DNA from: JBGSON01 sp041739085
GTDB taxonomy: Bacteria; Patescibacteriota; Gracilibacteria; CAIRYL01
DNA: 64,000 nt
NCBI GenBank assembly: GCA_041739085.1
Contig: JBGSON010000032.1
Span: 16,712-80,711 of the forward strand
Reading direction: 5' to 3'
Below the pieces are notes generated by a model, which saw nothing but the letters and a program-made list of their open reading frames with translations, made no database searches and was not told where the DNA came from. Position numbers and translations under genes: made by a program. How positions within the stretch are numbered: position 1 is the first letter of the stretch; every line of letters starts with the position of its first letter. This document shows positions 16,882 to 25,117 of this stretch, one piece after another.

Positions 16882-17160
16882 ATGAGTCGCATGAGATCTT
16901 GGCTCAAAGCGATGTATAACAATATCGAACGAGAAGTGTACATCTGCATCGTATGCGGAGTGAGCGCGATCGCAATGGAACTCACGGGGGAAAGTCTCAT
17001 CATTATGTCCCTCGTAGCAATAAACGCGATACTCCACGTCCGGAGCGTCAAGCTCCGTGCAAGACTCAACGAGGTTGAGCAGTTGCTCAACATGCTGCTA
17101 TCAACTGCCCGTCCTGAGATTCGAGATCTCGTTCTACAGGGATGGCAGCGCAAGTTGTGA
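16882..17160 (+). CDS. small membrane protein, function unknown
   Basis: A 92-residue product of no family I recognise. After a basic N-terminus (MSRMRSWLKAMYNN) two short hydrophobic stretches (about 19-33 and 38-52) suggest a hairpin membrane anchor. The rest is a charged amphipathic helix (VKLRARLNEVEQLLNML) and an Arg/Lys end. The start is supported by GGGAGG eight bases upstream; an earlier in-frame ATG at 16822 has no ribosome site. A perfect promoter (16697-16724) and a clean terminator (17176-17206) make it a single-gene, probably strongly expressed unit. Confidence 0.7.
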   Translation: MSRMRSWLKAMYNNIEREVYICIVCGVSAIAMELTGESLIIMSLVAINAILHVRSVKLRARLNEVEQLLNMLLSTARPEIRDLVLQGWQRKL

Positions 17161-17175
17161 CCAGATCAGTACACA

Positions 17176-17206
17176 GGGGTGGCAACGTCCACCCCCCATT
17201 TTTTTT
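17176..17206 (+). terminator. intrinsic terminator of the small membrane protein gene
   Basis: GGGGTGG (17176-17182), a six-base loop, CCACCCC (17189-17195), then CCA and a run of eight or nine T. It is a textbook rho-independent terminator 15 bases after the stop codon. Confidence 0.85.
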
Positions 17207-17280
17207 CGTGAAGCGAAGAATGGGACAACTCGAAAAGAGCATTGATCGGCCAAGTCTCAAAAAACTTGAAGCATCAAAAA

Positions 17281-18837
17281 TTAAGGAGTCATCGTGAGCG
17301 CCACTTTTTCAGCCGCGTGCTCTCCATCCATCGCCGATGATACGATCCCGCCCGCGTATCCCGCTCCTTCGCCGCAGGGAAAAAGTCCTTTGACCTGCGG
17401 ATGCTCCATGGTTTCCGGATCTCTCGGGATGCGGACCGGTGACGATGTGCGCGATTCCACCCCGGCGATGTATGCTTCGCGCGTGAGAAACCCCGGCATT
17501 TTTCTGCCGAAATGAACAAATCCCTGCTGAAGCCGCCTCGAAATGGAGTGGGGAAGCCACTCGTGCAAAGGAGAGGACGAAAGTCCCGGCGCATACGAAC
17601 TTAACGGCAGGTCCGGTGAAACCCGCTCCTCAACGAAATCAGTTAACCGCTGTGACGGAGCGAGCTGTCCGCTTGGGCTCTTTTGTCGCGCCAGATTTTC
17701 TAAGTCGTGTTGATACTGTAATCCGGCGAGCACGCCGAATTGCTCATAATCCGCGAGATCCTCGAGACGTATCTCGACGACGATCCCCGAATTGGCAAAG
17801 GGTGTGTGGCGCCCGGACGATGACATCCCGTTCACAACGATCTCGTCGGGTGAAGTCGATGATGGCACGATATATCCCCCGGGACACATGCAGAACGTAT
17901 AGACCCCGCGTCCATCGACCTGTGTGACGAGGCTATACGACGCGGCTGGCAGATATTTTCCCCGCGGTTCGCCATGATATTGGATGCTGTCGATGAGCGC
18001 CTGCGGATGTTCCACTCGGACCCCCATCGCAAATGGTTTCGCTTCCAGCAGAATCTCCTTCCGGTCGAGTAATTCGTACACATCCCGTGCGGAATGTCCT
18101 GTCGCCAGGATCACCGCATCAGCTTCAATGGTCTCTCCGTTCTGAACGACGATTCCTGTTATTATCCCATCACTCATCACAAGATCGGTGAGTTTTGTTT
18201 CAAAATGAATGGAGCCCCCGCAATCGATGATCGTCTTCCGGATGTTTGTGATGATCCCGGGCAAGAGATCGGTCCCGATATGCGGGTGCGACTCGTACAG
18301 GATGTTCGCATCGGCGCCATGGGCATGAAAGATCTGAAGGATCCGGTCGGAATTCCCGCGTTTGGTGGACCTCGTATAGAGCTTCCCGTCCGAAAAAGTC
18401 CCGGCGCCGCCTTCTCCAAAGCAATAGTTGGATTCGGGATCGATGGTGTGCGCCCGGTTGATGAGCGCGATATCGCGCGTGCGCGAACTCACATCTTTTC
18501 CCCGTTCGATAACGACCGGGCGAAATCCCAGTTCGATGAGCCGAAGCGCCGCGAAGAGGCCAGCCGGTCCGGATCCGACAATGATCACCTGTTTTTTGTC
18601 CGACACATTTCCATACTGAAACGGATAGGGCAGATCATCCGGATTTTCCCCGATATACACCGAAAGCCTGAGATTTATTTTGATATCGCGCTTCCTTGCG
18701 TCTGTGGATTTCTTCAGTATCCGATAAGCGGAAATATCGACTGGATTGATCCCAAGATTTGCCGCGATCGCCCTTCGAAGGGGAATATCTTCAGAAGCGG
18801 TCTGTGGAGAAACGACGAGTTGGATTTCTTTTCTCAT
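17281..18837 (-). CDS. FAD-dependent oxidoreductase (COG2509-like)
   Basis: A 518-residue flavoprotein. After an ~80-residue N-terminal domain (RAIAANLGINPVDISAYRILKKS...) comes the FAD-binding GSGPAGLFAALRLIELG (about 86-102). Then NYCFGEGGAGTFSDGKLYTR, an ATGHSARDVYELL dinucleotide-binding motif and a C-terminal GEGAGYAGGI flavin motif follow. This is the layout of the uncharacterised FAD-dependent dehydrogenase group; the substrate is unknown. The ATG at 18837 is chosen because AGGAAAG precedes it and homology begins there, although the frame is open upstream to 19269. Confidence 0.85.
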   Translation of the reverse strand: MRKEIQLVVSPQTASEDIPLRRAIAANLGINPVDISAYRILKKSTDARKRDIKINLRLSVYIGENPDDLPYPFQYGNVSDKKQVIIVGSGPAGLFAALRLIELGFRPVVIERGKDVSSRTRDIALINRAHTIDPESNYCFGEGGAGTFSDGKLYTRSTKRGNSDRILQIFHAHGADANILYESHPHIGTDLLPGIITNIRKTIIDCGGSIHFETKLTDLVMSDGIITGIVVQNGETIEADAVILATGHSARDVYELLDRKEILLEAKPFAMGVRVEHPQALIDSIQYHGEPRGKYLPAASYSLVTQVDGRGVYTFCMCPGGYIVPSSTSPDEIVVNGMSSSGRHTPFANSGIVVEIRLEDLADYEQFGVLAGLQYQHDLENLARQKSPSGQLAPSQRLTDFVEERVSPDLPLSSYAPGLSSSPLHEWLPHSISRRLQQGFVHFGRKMPGFLTREAYIAGVESRTSSPVRIPRDPETMEHPQVKGLFPCGEGAGYAGGIVSSAMDGEHAAEKVALTMTP

Positions 18838-18870
18838 GATCTTTCCTGTTGAAAAAATCGGATGATGCAT

Positions 18871-18929
18871 CAGGCATACGCGATGCCTGCTGGCGGTACA
18901 ATATACTGCGAAGCGGTTCACCGCCAGCA
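18871..18929. repeat. two adjacent perfect hairpins
   Basis: CAGGCAT-acgcg-ATGCCTG (18871-18889) is followed at once by TGCTGGCGGT (18888-18897) paired with ACCGCCAGCA (18920-18929). They lie between the start of the oxidoreductase gene and the zupT remnant. Similar CGCTGG...CCAGCG arms occur near 53379 and 53140, so this may be one more small palindromic element. Confidence 0.6.
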
Positions 18930-19005
18930 AATACGGATGCGGAGGCTGGAGATCGAGTGATGTTTGATTTTTCACCATGCAGGTTCTCTTCTCCTGAATT
19001 CTTAC

Positions 19006-19279
19006 TCTTATTCCACCGGAAGCAGGAAAAAGGCGTTCCTCTTTTCTTTCGGGTCTTGCCGAACCATTGGGAGCGATGATCGGATATTTTGCCCTTTCTT
19101 CGTTTTTCAACGGAACTGTGTTCGGGGCGATCCTTGCTTCTGTTGCCGGGATTATGGTCTTCATCTCGCTCGATGAACTCCTTCCTGCAGCGAAAAAATT
19201 CGGAGAACACAATCTCGCGATGTACGGCCTTATCGACGGAATGGCATTTATGGCGCTGAGTCTGCTCATGTTTCAATGA
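19006..19279 (+). pseudogene. zupT: remnant of a ZIP/ZupT-type metal transporter
   Basis: The C-terminal third of a ZIP transporter can be read here in two frames. The first gives YSTGSRKKAFLFSF (from about 19006). The second gives SFLSGLAEPLGAMIGYF and continues through VAGIMVFISLDELLPAAKKFGEHNLAMYG to the stop. The frame changes near 19040 and a few residues are missing there. Nothing resembling the N-terminal helices or metal-site His residues is found upstream, so the gene is 5' truncated as well as frameshifted. Intact relatives move Zn2+ or Fe2+ across the membrane. Confidence 0.75.
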
Positions 19280-19327
19280 CCGACAATCATTAGTTCATCC
19301 GGAAATGGACGCCCTCATGCTTATTTC

Positions 19328-19347
19328 ATCAAGTCCGGAGACTTGAT
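19328..19347. repeat. palindrome ATCAAGTC-cgga-GACTTGAT
   Basis: A perfect 8 bp inverted repeat with a four-base loop, in the 160-base gap before the second SLH gene. Its right arm and the following A-rich DNA resemble 16669-16715, which precedes the perfect promoter there; 15 bases (19337-19351) are identical. Confidence 0.6.
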
Positions 19348-19439
19348 CAAGAGGAGGACCAACAGGTAAAAAATAAAAAAATATTCCACAGAATCACTAT
19401 TTTGGATACCATGCACGTATTCTCTTTTGCATTCCTCTT

Positions 19440-21005
19440 ATGAAACACCTGTTCTTTTTCTTCACATCGTTCATCCTCGTCAGTTTCTGTGCGGGAAATA
19501 TATCATCTGCAAGTTTTTCCGATGTTCCTTCTGAAAATATATACGCTGATGCGGTCACATACATTGAGGAACACGACATCGCGAACGGATATCCTGACGG
19601 GACATTTCGTCCGGATGAGTTGATCAACAGAGCCGAGTTTACAAAGATTATCATGAAGCCATACCAAGAGATCATCCTCAATTCTGATCCTCACGCCGAA
19701 GGATTCATTCTCTGTGATGTTTCGAGTGATAAGCTCGGCGAACTCCTGGAATTCTCGGATGTGTCTGCTGAAGACTGGTATGCTCCCTACATCTGCGCCG
19801 CAAAGTATTATGGTGTCGTTTCAGGCTATCCCGACCTGACATTTCGGCCAGCGGAAACTATCAATTTCGCTGAAGCCGCGAAAATTATTGCAGAGGTGTT
19901 CGGATTTGATGAAGCAGAATTCTCTGATTCTGAAATCTGGTACAAAGTATACGTAAAGGAACTGGGACTGAGAAATGCCATACCTCTCACGATCGAGCGT
20001 TTTGATCAAAAAATCTCCCGAGGAGAGATGGCAGAGATGATCTCCCGGGTGCATGGGAAAATCGACACGAAGGGATCCAAGACCTACGAGCAAATTGCTG
20101 GAGTCAATGTTTTCACCGACGAACGATCGGGATTATCTTTCGAGTACAACTCCAGTCGCTACCATCAAGTGTCGCTGAAGGATGGGGAAGCAGGGTTTTC
20201 ACGCGATGATTGCGTGGAATCCGATTTTTTCTGTAGAGAATTGTTTTTCGATGTTTACATAGAAGACAATGATAACCAATATTCGCTCGAGGAATGGTAT
20301 GAACCAGACGGATATCAAGATTTTGAATACGTCACTATTGCAGGAAGAAATGCCATTCTCGATCATAATCGATTCCATCAATATTTTATTCCGAGTGCAC
20401 GCCTCTTCACTAACGGTCTTCCGCGTTATTTCATAACAATTTTCTTTGCTGAAAATTTTCCGGTTGAAGATGAGGAGTTCATCATCAATTCCATCACTCT
20501 CGTTTCAGAGATTCCGGAAAGCAGATATTCCGAAGAGGACCCGGTTTTTTCTGGAAATGGGGAGGGATGCGGGAGCATTTTTCTTTTTGCAAAGAACTCA
20601 GCGGAAACAGTGTTCCTTTCCATTGATATCAATATTTTGGATTTAGAAATCACCTCCGGGGAAAATCTCTTTGACCTCTCGCAGAAGAACGACGGCCTTG
20701 TTGTTGAGGTCAAGGAATATGAATCTGAAGGAGGATCCCAGTACTACTGCAATGATACACGCGAAGAAGACGTCGGAATACTCGAGGAGTGGCAGGCTGT
20801 GGGCGGAAATTTCGCACTCACGCTCCCCGACAATTTTGATATTGATGCAATCAAAGACTCATGGGATTCGGAAGAAGAGACTGATCCGTATTATATCAAT
20901 GCCGTTCTCTCCGATGCGGTGTTCCGAAATACAAGAACGGGTGATGAATTCTCGATCGATGCATTCACATTTCGCGACATCTTCGTCGGATGGAGCGTCC
21001 CATGA
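19440..21005 (+). CDS. secreted SLH-domain protein
   Basis: A 521-residue exported protein with a short signal peptide (residues 1-24, FFFFTSFILVSFCAG). Three SLH repeats (about 25-220) follow, with DIANGYPDGTFRPDELINRAEF, GVVSGYPDLTFRPAETINFAEA and a weaker third copy. The C-terminal ~300 residues are acidic, contain several Cys residues, and match no family I know. SLH repeats usually bind wall polymers, so this is probably a wall-attached protein facing outside. It differs from the 7425 protein in length and in the C-terminal part, so they are not simple duplicates. Confidence 0.85.
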   Translation: MKHLFFFFTSFILVSFCAGNISSASFSDVPSENIYADAVTYIEEHDIANGYPDGTFRPDELINRAEFTKIIMKPYQEIILNSDPHAEGFILCDVSSDKLGELLEFSDVSAEDWYAPYICAAKYYGVVSGYPDLTFRPAETINFAEAAKIIAEVFGFDEAEFSDSEIWYKVYVKELGLRNAIPLTIERFDQKISRGEMAEMISRVHGKIDTKGSKTYEQIAGVNVFTDERSGLSFEYNSSRYHQVSLKDGEAGFSRDDCVESDFFCRELFFDVYIEDNDNQYSLEEWYEPDGYQDFEYVTIAGRNAILDHNRFHQYFIPSARLFTNGLPRYFITIFFAENFPVEDEEFIINSITLVSEIPESRYSEEDPVFSGNGEGCGSIFLFAKNSAETVFLSIDINILDLEITSGENLFDLSQKNDGLVVEVKEYESEGGSQYYCNDTREEDVGILEEWQAVGGNFALTLPDNFDIDAIKDSWDSEEETDPYYINAVLSDAVFRNTRTGDEFSIDAFTFRDIFVGWSVP

Positions 21006-21109
21006 AAATCAGTGATTCTGAGCGATCACTCCGGAGGGTTCGTCATGGACGGACATGAAGGAGAGAGATGAGAAAGCTTTTATGTTTGCGTCTCCGTCTC
21101 ATTTTTATT

Positions 21110-21286
21110 TCAAAGCTTCTCTCGGTTCTCCTTTCGCGCTTTCATCATTCCTATTACCCTTTTTTTCCCGAACGAGACCCAATCGAGAACACCGACGGCC
21201 GTCAAGACAGCTTCTTTTTCTTCCGCGTCGAGAGAGTGCCTCGCGGACATTTTCATTAAAACGGCGACTGCCTTTTTATAATCCAT
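21110..21286 (-). CDS. small helical protein, hypothetical
   Basis: A 58-residue reading frame starting MDYKKAVAVLMKMSARHSLDAEEKEAV... with an amphipathic two-helix pattern and a basic end (KKRVIGMMKARKENREKL). The regular helix periodicity and codon use resemble real genes rather than noise. A GGAGGGAG lies upstream but about 17 bases from the ATG, so the true start could be an in-frame ATT nearer to it. Function unknown; possibly a small cytoplasmic regulator. No other gene occupies 21006-21419. Confidence 0.5.
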   Translation of the reverse strand: MDYKKAVAVLMKMSARHSLDAEEKEAVLTAVGVLDWVSFGKKRVIGMMKARKENREKL

Positions 21287-21419
21287 AGAAAATTCATAAA
21301 TCTCCCTCCATTGTAGCAAAGAACTCCCTGATTGGCGATTTTGACCCCGGTGAAGGATCACACCATTTCCATTTTTCTCCGATCATTGTTACGATGGGGG
21401 ATGATCTTTCTCACCATGT

Positions 21420-21770
21420 ATGAAATTCCTCCTCCATCTCATCATCAGCGGGCTTGCCGTGTTTGCCACAGCGGCGATACTCCCCGGTGTGTCGATAGAC
21501 AATTTTCTCACAGCGACCATCGTCGCGATCGTACTTGGACTCATCAATGCGATACTACGGCCGATCCTCGTCCTCCTCACGCTTCCGATCACAATCGTTA
21601 CGCTGGGGATATTCCTCCTCATCCTCAACGGGCTTCTCGTCCTTCTCACGGCGAAACTTGTGGAAGGATTTGTCGTAGCAGGGATACTCTCGGGGATTTT
21701 ATTCAGCGTCATCATGGCGCTCATCAGTTGGTTTTTGTACGCGATGGAAAAGGAAGTCTCAAAGAAGTAA
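21420..21770 (+). CDS. phage holin family 4-type membrane protein (pfam04020-like)
   Basis: A 116-residue, very hydrophobic protein with four predicted membrane helices: about 3-20, 27-47, 52-72 and 84-108. Landmarks are ISGLAVFATAAILPGVSI, VLGLINAILRPILVLLTLPITIVTLG and FLLILNGLLVLLTAKLV, the pattern of the widespread Phage_holin_4_2 family. Despite the name, most bacterial members are chromosomal and of unknown function. No lysis genes are nearby, so a phage origin is not supported here. Confidence 0.85.
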   Translation: MKFLLHLIISGLAVFATAAILPGVSIDNFLTATIVAIVLGLINAILRPILVLLTLPITIVTLGIFLLILNGLLVLLTAKLVEGFVVAGILSGILFSVIMALISWFLYAMEKEVSKK

Positions 21771-21873
21771 ACGGGAAAAGGAGCATTCTTAGGAAGCGAT
21801 TTGGACGATCTCAGGATTTGTATTTTCTATTCTTTCATGGGAATATCGGTCTGAACTATTTTTCTCAATATTT

Positions 21874-22401
21874 ATGAAAAATCCTATCAAACTCAGCTTC
21901 GCCATTTTCTGTGTTCTTTTTATCGCCGGCTGCGGTGGAATAACCAATTCCGTCAAAACACCAGGACCAGCGAATGATCTGCAGCAGAATACTGCAAGTC
22001 CGCTAACGATCAAGGCGACCGTCCCCGAAGGCTGGGTGGTGCAGGAAGGTTCTTCAACCCCGGTACAGTATATGAAAGGTACGGCGAGTTTCATGGCAAA
22101 AACAGAATATTTCAGCAGCAGCAATCTCGATGATGTCGCGAAAGAGGCCATTTCGATTTTTAAGGAGGCCTTTGATAATGTTCAGGTCCAGGGTGATGTG
22201 GAAAAAACCCAGATCGATGGCAGGGACGCGCGAAGATTTGTATTTACCGCTGATGTCTATGGGATAACAATGAAATTCCTGTACGTGTACGTCCAGGTGA
22301 ACAATGAAACGTATGCCATAACCATCGGGGATATGGCGGACACATTTGACGCTCTTTCCGCGGATTACGAGAAAATACTGAGCGGGATCAAATTTGAATG
22401 A
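21874..22401 (+). CDS. lipoprotein, PsbP/DcrB-like
   Basis: The 175-residue product has a lipoprotein signal: basic start, hydrophobic IFCVLFIAG and lipobox Cys20. The mature part has an N-terminal linker rich in Asn/Gln/Pro, a beta strand pair around VPEGWVVQEG, a central helix (LDDVAKEAISIFKEAF) and the ending YAITIGDMADTFDALSADYEKILSGIKF. That ending is the usual finish of PsbP/DcrB-like domains, which often predict stress- or surface-related lipoproteins. Function unknown. A hairpin terminator follows at 22433. Confidence 0.7.
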   Translation: MKNPIKLSFAIFCVLFIAGCGGITNSVKTPGPANDLQQNTASPLTIKATVPEGWVVQEGSSTPVQYMKGTASFMAKTEYFSSSNLDDVAKEAISIFKEAFDNVQVQGDVEKTQIDGRDARRFVFTADVYGITMKFLYVYVQVNNETYAITIGDMADTFDALSADYEKILSGIKFE

Positions 22402-22432
22402 ACATTGTCCGTATTGATTGGAACTGAAAGAT

Positions 22433-22468
22433 GGAGCAACTTTTCTGAAGTTGCTCCTTTCATTTGTG
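22433..22468 (+). terminator. hairpin GGAGCAACTT/AAGTTGCTCC with T-rich tail
   Basis: A perfect 10 bp stem (22433-22442 with 22448-22457) around a TTCTG loop, followed by TTTCATTTGTGT, 32 bases after the lipoprotein stop. The tail is not a pure T run. Related hairpins lie at 23554-23580 and 56140-56164 and a half copy near 23505, so it also belongs to a repeat family. Confidence 0.55.
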
Positions 22469-22510
22469 TACTTTGTTGGGAGGGAGGCATCTCCCCTGAG
22501 ATGCCCCAGG

Positions 22511-22582
22511 AGGAAGGAGGAGTCCGCCGCAGCGGGATCATCTTTCGTCGGAGTCCCTGATCGGAGACTCCGACGGGTGGAA
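22511..22582. repeat. ~95 bp palindromic element, copy 1 (5' truncated)
   Basis: The 3' three quarters of the element described at 25168-25265, from the AGGAGG core to the closing GACTCCGACGGGTGGAA. The left terminal arm is replaced by unrelated DNA that includes a short GGCATCTCCCCTGAGATGCC inverted repeat. Confidence 0.8.
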
Positions 22583-22662
22583 AACGATCTAGGGGGACTT
22601 TTTCTGTCGACGAAATCCAACAACGGGCGGTTTTTTCGAAGTCATTTCTCCCGATAGGACCC

Positions 22663-22951
22663 TTACTGAAATAAGTTTGAATGCTTGCCGGTTGCGTGAA
22701 AAGTGACGGTCTCATGTCCATTTTCATCCACTCCGAGCTCATAGATCAAAACCCAATCCCCTTCGACATGGCAATCCCGATAGTCCTTCCATTCACCCGA
22801 AAGCGCATGGTCGTCATATGCGGGGGGGAAGAGGCCTCCCGTCGATGAGCATATCCATGACCGCATGGAGTTTCTTCATACGGTACCGGCCCGACTTTTT
22901 CAGGCGGGAATAATCTCTCCGGAATCTTCGGGTATCTCTGGGGATTCTCAT
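22663..22951 (-). pseudogene. YafQ/RelE-family toxin with a frameshift at a G7 tract
   Basis: Read in two frames this gives a full YafQ-like mRNA interferase of ~96 residues. Frame one starts at 22951 (MRIPRDTRRFRRDYSRLKK, then MKKLHAVMDMLIDGRPLPP). Frame two continues with PPAYDDHALSGEWKDYRDCHVEGDWVLIYEL split, ending ATGKHSNLFQ. The switch falls exactly on seven consecutive G on the plus strand (22822-22828); six would restore one frame. The catalytic His and Arg-rich features of YafQ (HxLxG-W, HVEGDWVLIY) are intact. It may be inactivated, phase variable, or a homopolymer sequencing error. It lies 20 bases after its antitoxin gene. Confidence 0.75.
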
Positions 22952-22971
22952 GAATCCATTTTATCCCTCAT

Positions 22972-23235
22972 TCAGAGTTTTTTCAGATGCGCAAAAAATT
23001 CTTTTTTCCCCGGATAGGTCTTTACCCCGTGTCCTTTTCGGGCCTCATTCAGATCAGATGCGAGTTCTTCATTCGGCACTTCGGACGGGAGGAACGGGAA
23101 TCCGCGCCTCCTCCTGATCTCCGTATAAAAAATGGTGATCGCCTGCACCGGCTTTATTCCCTGCGCCTTCAGAATCGCTTCCGCTTCTTCCTGGAGATTG
23201 GGGTCGATTCGTTGCTGTATTCGTCCGGAGGCCAT
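22972..23235 (-). CDS. RelB/DinJ-family antitoxin
   Basis: An 87-residue protein beginning MASGRIQQRIDPNLQEEAEAIL, the ribbon-helix-helix dimer and DNA-binding part of DinJ/RelB antitoxins. KPVQAITIFYTEIRRRRGFPF follows, the usual second helix and turn. The C-terminal tail would wrap the YafQ-type toxin encoded next to it. The ATG at 23235 agrees with the family start, although the frame opens ten codons earlier. Its own promoter overlaps a perfect AGTACA-a-TGTACT palindrome, as expected for autoregulation by the toxin-antitoxin complex. Confidence 0.82.
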   Translation of the reverse strand: MASGRIQQRIDPNLQEEAEAILKAQGIKPVQAITIFYTEIRRRRGFPFLPSEVPNEELASDLNEARKGHGVKTYPGKKEFFAHLKKL

Positions 23236-23258
23236 GGGGTGGAGAAGATAGACTGCAT

Positions 23259-23292
23259 AGTACAATGTACTCCATTTGTACTATTTCTTCAA
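23259..23292 (-). promoter_or_regulatory. promoter and operator of the toxin-antitoxin pair
   Basis: On the minus strand TTGAAG (23287-23292), 17 bases, TACATT (23264-23269). The -10 box lies inside the palindrome AGTACAATGTACT (23259-23271), and a second half site TTTGTACTA sits at 23275-23283. The arrangement fits repression by the ribbon-helix-helix antitoxin. Confidence 0.6.
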
Positions 23293-23401
23293 GCCCATTT
23301 TTCCATTTTCCGGTAAGAAAAATCACCGGACGAGGTGCTGCGTGACTCTCCCAGAATCGCTCCTCTTTTTTGTTTCCATATTTTTTGATGCACACAAAAC
23401 T

Positions 23402-23497
23402 CGCACCCGGCGGAGTCTCTCCGACGAAGGAGGAGGACTCCGCCGCAGGGGGATCATCTTTCGTCGGAGTCCCTGGTCGGAGACTCCGACGGGTAGA
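23402..23497. repeat. ~95 bp palindromic element, copy 2
   Basis: Nearly identical to the full copy at 25168-25265, ending in GGGTAGAA rather than GGGTGGAA. It is followed by a half copy of the GAAGTTGCTCC hairpin sequence, by a related hairpin at 23554-23580, and by a CACCTGCTCCGG fragment near 23610 that resembles the end of the element at 25761-25851. No gene is seen between 23236 and 23689. Confidence 0.85.
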
Positions 23498-23689
23498 ACT
23501 TTTTCTGAAGTTGCTCCTCTTATTTGTGTCCTTTGCGGTGAAATACAAGATCGCGGAGCAACTCAGGGAAGAGTTGCGCCATCAGAGTATCAACCCAGGA
23601 CACCTGCTCCGGTGGAGCGGGGATCAAGGAGGGTCCTCTTGTCTCTGGAACTCTGTTCCGATACCGTATGAATAGGATTTTTCACGCGC

Positions 23690-25117
23690 ATGGACGAACC
23701 CTCATCATTTCACGACCTCTTGTCCATGTTTGCCGGAGACAAGAGGAAGGAAATCCAGAAGGCATATGTGTTTTCAGAGGAACACCTCAGCTCGGTTCCG
23801 AGGCGGGACGGATTGGACTATTTTGTCCATGGGTATGAAGTGGCTTCCACACTACAGGAGAGCGTCCGCGACGCATCGCTCGTAAAAGTAGCGCTTCTTC
23901 ATGATATTCTCGCGCACGGGGATGGGGAGGAGCTCCTCCGGAAAGCGCCGCTACAGCAGGGAGAGCGGGCGATGGTGCGTTCGATGTTCGACCTCCGACA
24001 TCTCCATATCGATCAGAATACTCGTGACTTGGACAAATTCGTTTCCGCCATTTCAGAAGAAGAACGGCTTCTCCCGCTTCGAATGGCTCATCGGCTGAAT
24101 GATGTCAAACACCTTTCCCGGTTTCATTCTGAACTCCAGAACAAGATCGCCCATGAGTCACTGTATATGTACGCTGCCATTGCGGGTCGTCTCGGGATGC
24201 ACAAATGGAGGTACGAAATGGAGGATATTTGCTTTTCCCTTCTTCACCCGAAGATGGCTCAGCGTTTGAGAATGAAATTCCAGGAATATGATGATCTCGA
24301 CCGCGTATGTCTCGACCATGCGTCGGCATTTCTTCAAAAGGTCATTCGGGGCGCGCGCATTTCCGCCATCGTCGAACGGCGTCTTAAATCCCTGTATTCG
24401 ACATACCGGAAGATGCTTCTGAAGAGGAGAAAATTTGAGGAACTTACCGATCGGCTCGCAATACGGATTGTCACAAAGAGCCTTGATGATTGTTACCGGT
24501 GCCTCGGTCTCGTTCATTCCCACATGAACCCGATACCGGGAAAGCTCAAGGATTACATCGGGGCGCCGAAAGAGAATGGATACCGTTCTATCCATACGGT
24601 TGTCTACCCTCTCCCCGGGATTACGGAGCAACCCATTGAAATTCAGATTCGTACCGAAGAGATGCATGATATCTGCGAGTTCGGAGAAGCGGCTCACGAA
24701 GAATACAAGAACAAAAGGTACTCCCTGAGAACAGGACGTGCACGCGTCGATCTCATGAAGAATTTCCAAATTCTCCGCATGAAAGGACGATCGCCGTCTC
24801 AGTTCGCACGAACTCTGCGTAAGTATTTCGATGAGAATCAGATCGCTGTTTTTGATGAGAAAAACAATCTCTATCATCTCGAGCGCCCATCCACTATCCT
24901 GGATTTCCTCTGCGTCGCATATCCCCAGAAACTCGAGAGGCTCGGAAAAATTCTCCTCAACGGACGGATCGCGGCGCTCGATAATCAGCTCCGCGACGGC
25001 GATGTTGTGAACGCTCGCTACGGGAAGCGCCGGACGATTGAGGGGCGTTGGGCCAATGCCTGTTTACGCGGGGAGAATGCGAAATTAATTCGAAAGATCG
25101 CTCAGACGGGATGGTAG
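23690..25117 (+). CDS. short RelA/SpoT-family (p)ppGpp synthetase-like protein
   Basis: A 475-residue protein with an HD-type hydrolase region (about 40-180), a RelA/SpoT synthetase domain (about 225-365) and a TGS domain (about 385-450). It lacks the ACT/helical C-terminus of full-length (~700 residue) Rel. The synthetase region keeps the landmarks DRLAIRIVTKS, IPGKLKDYIGAPKENGYRSIHTVV and IEIQIRTEEMHDICEFGEAAH. In the HD region the metal motif reads HDILAHGD instead of HDxxEDT, so hydrolysis is doubtful. It should make or control the alarmone (p)ppGpp. A small gene overlaps its stop codon (ATGGTAG). Confidence 0.85.
   Translation: MDEPSSFHDLLSMFAGDKRKEIQKAYVFSEEHLSSVPRRDGLDYFVHGYEVASTLQESVRDASLVKVALLHDILAHGDGEELLRKAPLQQGERAMVRSMFDLRHLHIDQNTRDLDKFVSAISEEERLLPLRMAHRLNDVKHLSRFHSELQNKIAHESLYMYAAIAGRLGMHKWRYEMEDICFSLLHPKMAQRLRMKFQEYDDLDRVCLDHASAFLQKVIRGARISAIVERRLKSLYSTYRKMLLKRRKFEELTDRLAIRIVTKSLDDCYRCLGLVHSHMNPIPGKLKDYIGAPKENGYRSIHTVVYPLPGITEQPIEIQIRTEEMHDICEFGEAAHEEYKNKRYSLRTGRARVDLMKNFQILRMKGRSPSQFARTLRKYFDENQIAVFDEKNNLYHLERPSTILDFLCVAYPQKLERLGKILLNGRIAALDNQLRDGDVVNARYGKRRTIEGRWANACLRGENAKLIRKIAQTGW

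Noticed and set aside
21420..21770. Holin-like gene as a sign of a prophage
   Set aside because: No integrase, terminase, capsid or lysin genes lie nearby; the family is mostly chromosomal.
23276..23671. Plus-strand frame of ~130 codons through palindromic element copy 2
   Set aside because: It is kept open by the element itself, which lacks stops in that frame, and has no ribosome site or homology on either side.
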